Shown piece by piece: positions 62,480-64,000 of a DNA stretch of 64,000 bases. The notes under the pieces are model-generated. The model was not told where the DNA came from. It saw only the letters and a list, made by a program, of their open reading frames with translations, and did not search any database. The stretch lies in contig NZ_JAHLQF010000001.1 of the NCBI RefSeq assembly GCF_018918285.1, positions 1,069,284 through 1,133,283 of the forward strand. The letters run 5' to 3'. Made by a program: the position numbers and the translations under genes. This stretch comes from Clostridium mobile. GTDB taxonomy: Bacteria; Bacillota; Clostridia; Clostridiales; Clostridiaceae. The stretch's first letter is position 1. Every line of letters begins with the position of its first letter.

Positions 62480-63543
62480 CAGACCTTTCTTAAAATTATA
62501 GATTGAAAATGAAATTTTTCTCCTGTTTCCACTCTTTCAAAACTAACTATTGAGAAATGTTTTGAAACTACTTCTTTTATTCTTTCATCTGTATAAAAAG
62601 AGAAGAATCTTGGTGGATTGTATACGTCCTCTTCCCATACCCCTTCAGAATCTTCCCCCCCATAGACACCCATGAAAAATATTCCTCCTGGTTCTAATAT
62701 CTTTTCTATTTCATTTAAAACTTTAGGAAGATTTTCCTTTGGAACATGAAGTAAGCAGTTCATCGCCCATACAGAGTGAAATTTTTTATTTAATTTTCCT
62801 ATATTATAAAAATCTAATTCATATGCTTCCAGTCCTTTATCTTTGCATATGTTCACCATTTCACTGGATAAGTCTACTGCGACGACCTCTAATCCATTGT
62901 TTTTAAAAAATATACTATCCTTTCCTGTGCCAGCGCCTATTTCTAATAAAGTTTTTTTGTTTTCTTTGTTTAATAGTTCTAAAAAGTTTTGTCTAGGTGC
63001 AATTTTCCATTGTTGTATTTCACTTTTTTCTCTTTCATAAGCATAATTATCATATGACTCTTTTAAGTTTTCTTTTATACTACTATAATTACTTTTCATT
63101 TTTTCAAATGTTGTCAGGTAAACACCCTCTTTAATTTCTATATCTTCTACTTTTTTAAAACCATTTTTTATATAAAGATTTACTGCGGGCATATTTTGTT
63201 TCCCAGTAGTAACTATTATTTTATTAGCGTCTTTCTGGATGTCCTGTATAAAATTTAATAACTTTTTCCCAATACCCATTCTAAAAAAATTAGGATGTAT
63301 TGCAACTCTGTGAATATCTAAAATCTTTTCTTCATACTTATATGAAATTATCCCTGCTAAAATATTATCTATATAGTACCCATAAAAAGTCTCTTCACTT
63401 TCTTTTATTGTTTCTATGGTATCTTTTAATGTTGGTATATCATAAAACCCTATAATTTCTGCCTCTACTAAATAAGAAGCCTTTTGTATATCTAATATTT
63501 TCTCTACTATATATTTATCTTCTATATCCAATTTTCTAATCAT
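62479..63543 (-). CDS. GNAT-methyltransferase fusion protein
   Basis: The 354-residue protein has an N-terminal GNAT domain (about 1-150) with HRVAIHPNFFRMGIGKKLLN (acetyl-CoA loop) and LYIKNGFKKVE, then a class I SAM methyltransferase domain (about 190-350) with KTLLEIGAGTGKDSIFFKNN and LEVVAVDLSSEMVNICKD, and FHSVWAMNCLLHVPKENL. The two domains are in one frame, so one peptide or small molecule could be both acetylated and methylated. Its stop overlaps the nucleotidyltransferase start. Confidence 0.9.
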   Translation of the reverse strand: MIRKLDIEDKYIVEKILDIQKASYLVEAEIIGFYDIPTLKDTIETIKESEETFYGYYIDNILAGIISYKYEEKILDIHRVAIHPNFFRMGIGKKLLNFIQDIQKDANKIIVTTGKQNMPAVNLYIKNGFKKVEDIEIKEGVYLTTFEKMKSNYSSIKENLKESYDNYAYEREKSEIQQWKIAPRQNFLELLNKENKKTLLEIGAGTGKDSIFFKNNGLEVVAVDLSSEMVNICKDKGLEAYELDFYNIGKLNKKFHSVWAMNCLLHVPKENLPKVLNEIEKILEPGGIFFMGVYGGEDSEGVWEEDVYNPPRFFSFYTDERIKEVVSKHFSIVSFERVETGEKFHFQSIILRKV

Positions 63544-63712
63544 TTTATTAATTTCCTTTGCTAATATTTTACTAATATTTTACCATAAAAATATATAACT
63601 GTCCCCACCAATAACTATCAATAACAGTCCTCCAAACTATTAATACCTATCCCCTAAAAACGTAAAACCGTATGACTGTCCCTATTTACCATTTAAATTA
63701 ATTGATTTCTCT

Positions 63713-64000
63713 CTAATTATTTAATTTTATCCCTTTGTCTATAAATTCCTTTAGGAAAGTTTTGTCTCTTTCTTTTATAAATTTACCCATATAATTATAA
63801 GGCTCATCTTTTTCTAGAGAATCAATTGCTTCTTCTATACTCATCCAATTTAATTTAAAACCACTATTTATTTCTTCTTCAGTATAATTAGGTTTTCCTA
63901 TTTCTCCTTTCACCTTTGAGTAGTAGCAATAGGATATCTGAAGTTGTTTAAATTCATCTCTATATTCTATAATAGTACCAACCTCTCCTAAGACTTCTAT
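63713..64000 (-). CDS. NUDIX-type hydrolase, N-terminus beyond the window
   Basis: The visible C-terminal part reads IEVLGEVGTIIEYRDEFKQL, then YCYYSKVKGEIGKPNYTEEE and LNWMSIEEAIDSLEKDEP. This matches the C-terminal half of NUDIX hydrolases; the Nudix box is off the right edge. No ATG or ribosome binding site is visible inside, so the gene is cut by the window end. Confidence 0.7.
   Translation of the reverse strand: MEVLGEVGTIIEYRDEFKQLQISYCYYSKVKGEIGKPNYTEEEINSGFKLNWMSIEEAIDSLEKDEPYNYMGKFIKERDKTFLKEFIDKGIKLNN

Overview
The window is about 64 kb of AT-rich DNA with dense short intergenic gaps, strong GGAGG-type ribosome binding sites, many A/T-tailed hairpin terminators and many single-gene stress or resistance functions. 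With a c-di-AMP (ydaO-type) riboswitch before a LysM/SleB cell-wall hydrolase, a GerMN-type lipoprotein and a Cpr/Nis-like ABC-two-component module, this points to a spore-forming Clostridium sensu stricto (inference; species not determined). No rRNA or complete tRNA gene, CRISPR array or intact transposase gene was recognised. Most genes lie on the minus strand.

Layout. (1) 1-7.3 kb: one minus-strand operon encoding a repeat-rich beta-strand protein, a zinc-ribbon GTPase, a large GAP1-like protein, a membrane-embedded zinc-ribbon GTPase and a secreted vWA protein. This matches the 'double GTPase/GAP1' conflict-system type known only from comparative genomics. (2) 7.4-12.7 kb: a compact class I lanthipeptide cluster, lanB, two near-identical 51-residue precursor genes that are otherwise easily overlooked, and lanC. 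The precursors sit on tandem 215-bp units and are bracketed by a 26-bp inverted repeat with one mismatch. No transporter, leader protease or immunity gene adjoins it. (3) 13-36 kb: an accessory stretch of single genes: deformylase-like protein, GNATs, methyltransferase, MFS pump, serine hydrolase with MarR, AraC/GyrI regulator, MBL enzymes, and several families often seen as orphan polymorphic-toxin immunity proteins (DUF4261, DUF6882, DUF4272, SUKH, ankyrin). It also holds a decayed DUF6262 transposon remnant, gene fragments, and one copy of a structured non-coding repeat whose second, inverted copy is at 36.7 kb.

(4) 36-47 kb: C39-like SH3 protein, YjbQ and a deleted partial duplicate of yjbQ, PPC/DUF296 protein, esterase, Nim-like flavoprotein, PhzF, FlxA-like, ACT, GerMN and DUF2268 lipoproteins. 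(5) 47-53 kb: a LanFEG-type ABC exporter divergent from a response regulator/histidine kinase pair, with a candidate direct-repeat operator between them; then an XRE regulator and lipoprotein. (6) 53-64 kb: thioredoxin-like, L,D-transpeptidase, NUDIX, YbjQ, S66 (MccF-like) peptidase, MsrB, TmrB-like, GNATs, DIP1984-like, nucleotidyltransferase, and a GNAT-methyltransferase fusion.

The two systems most worth study are the lanthipeptide cluster with its inverted-repeat-framed precursor cassette, and the GTPase/GAP1/vWA operon. The LanFEG-RK module 35 kb away may be the sensor and immunity arm for the lanthipeptide or a separate antimicrobial-peptide defence; sequence alone cannot decide. Starts given here were often moved to the codon best placed behind a ribosome binding site.
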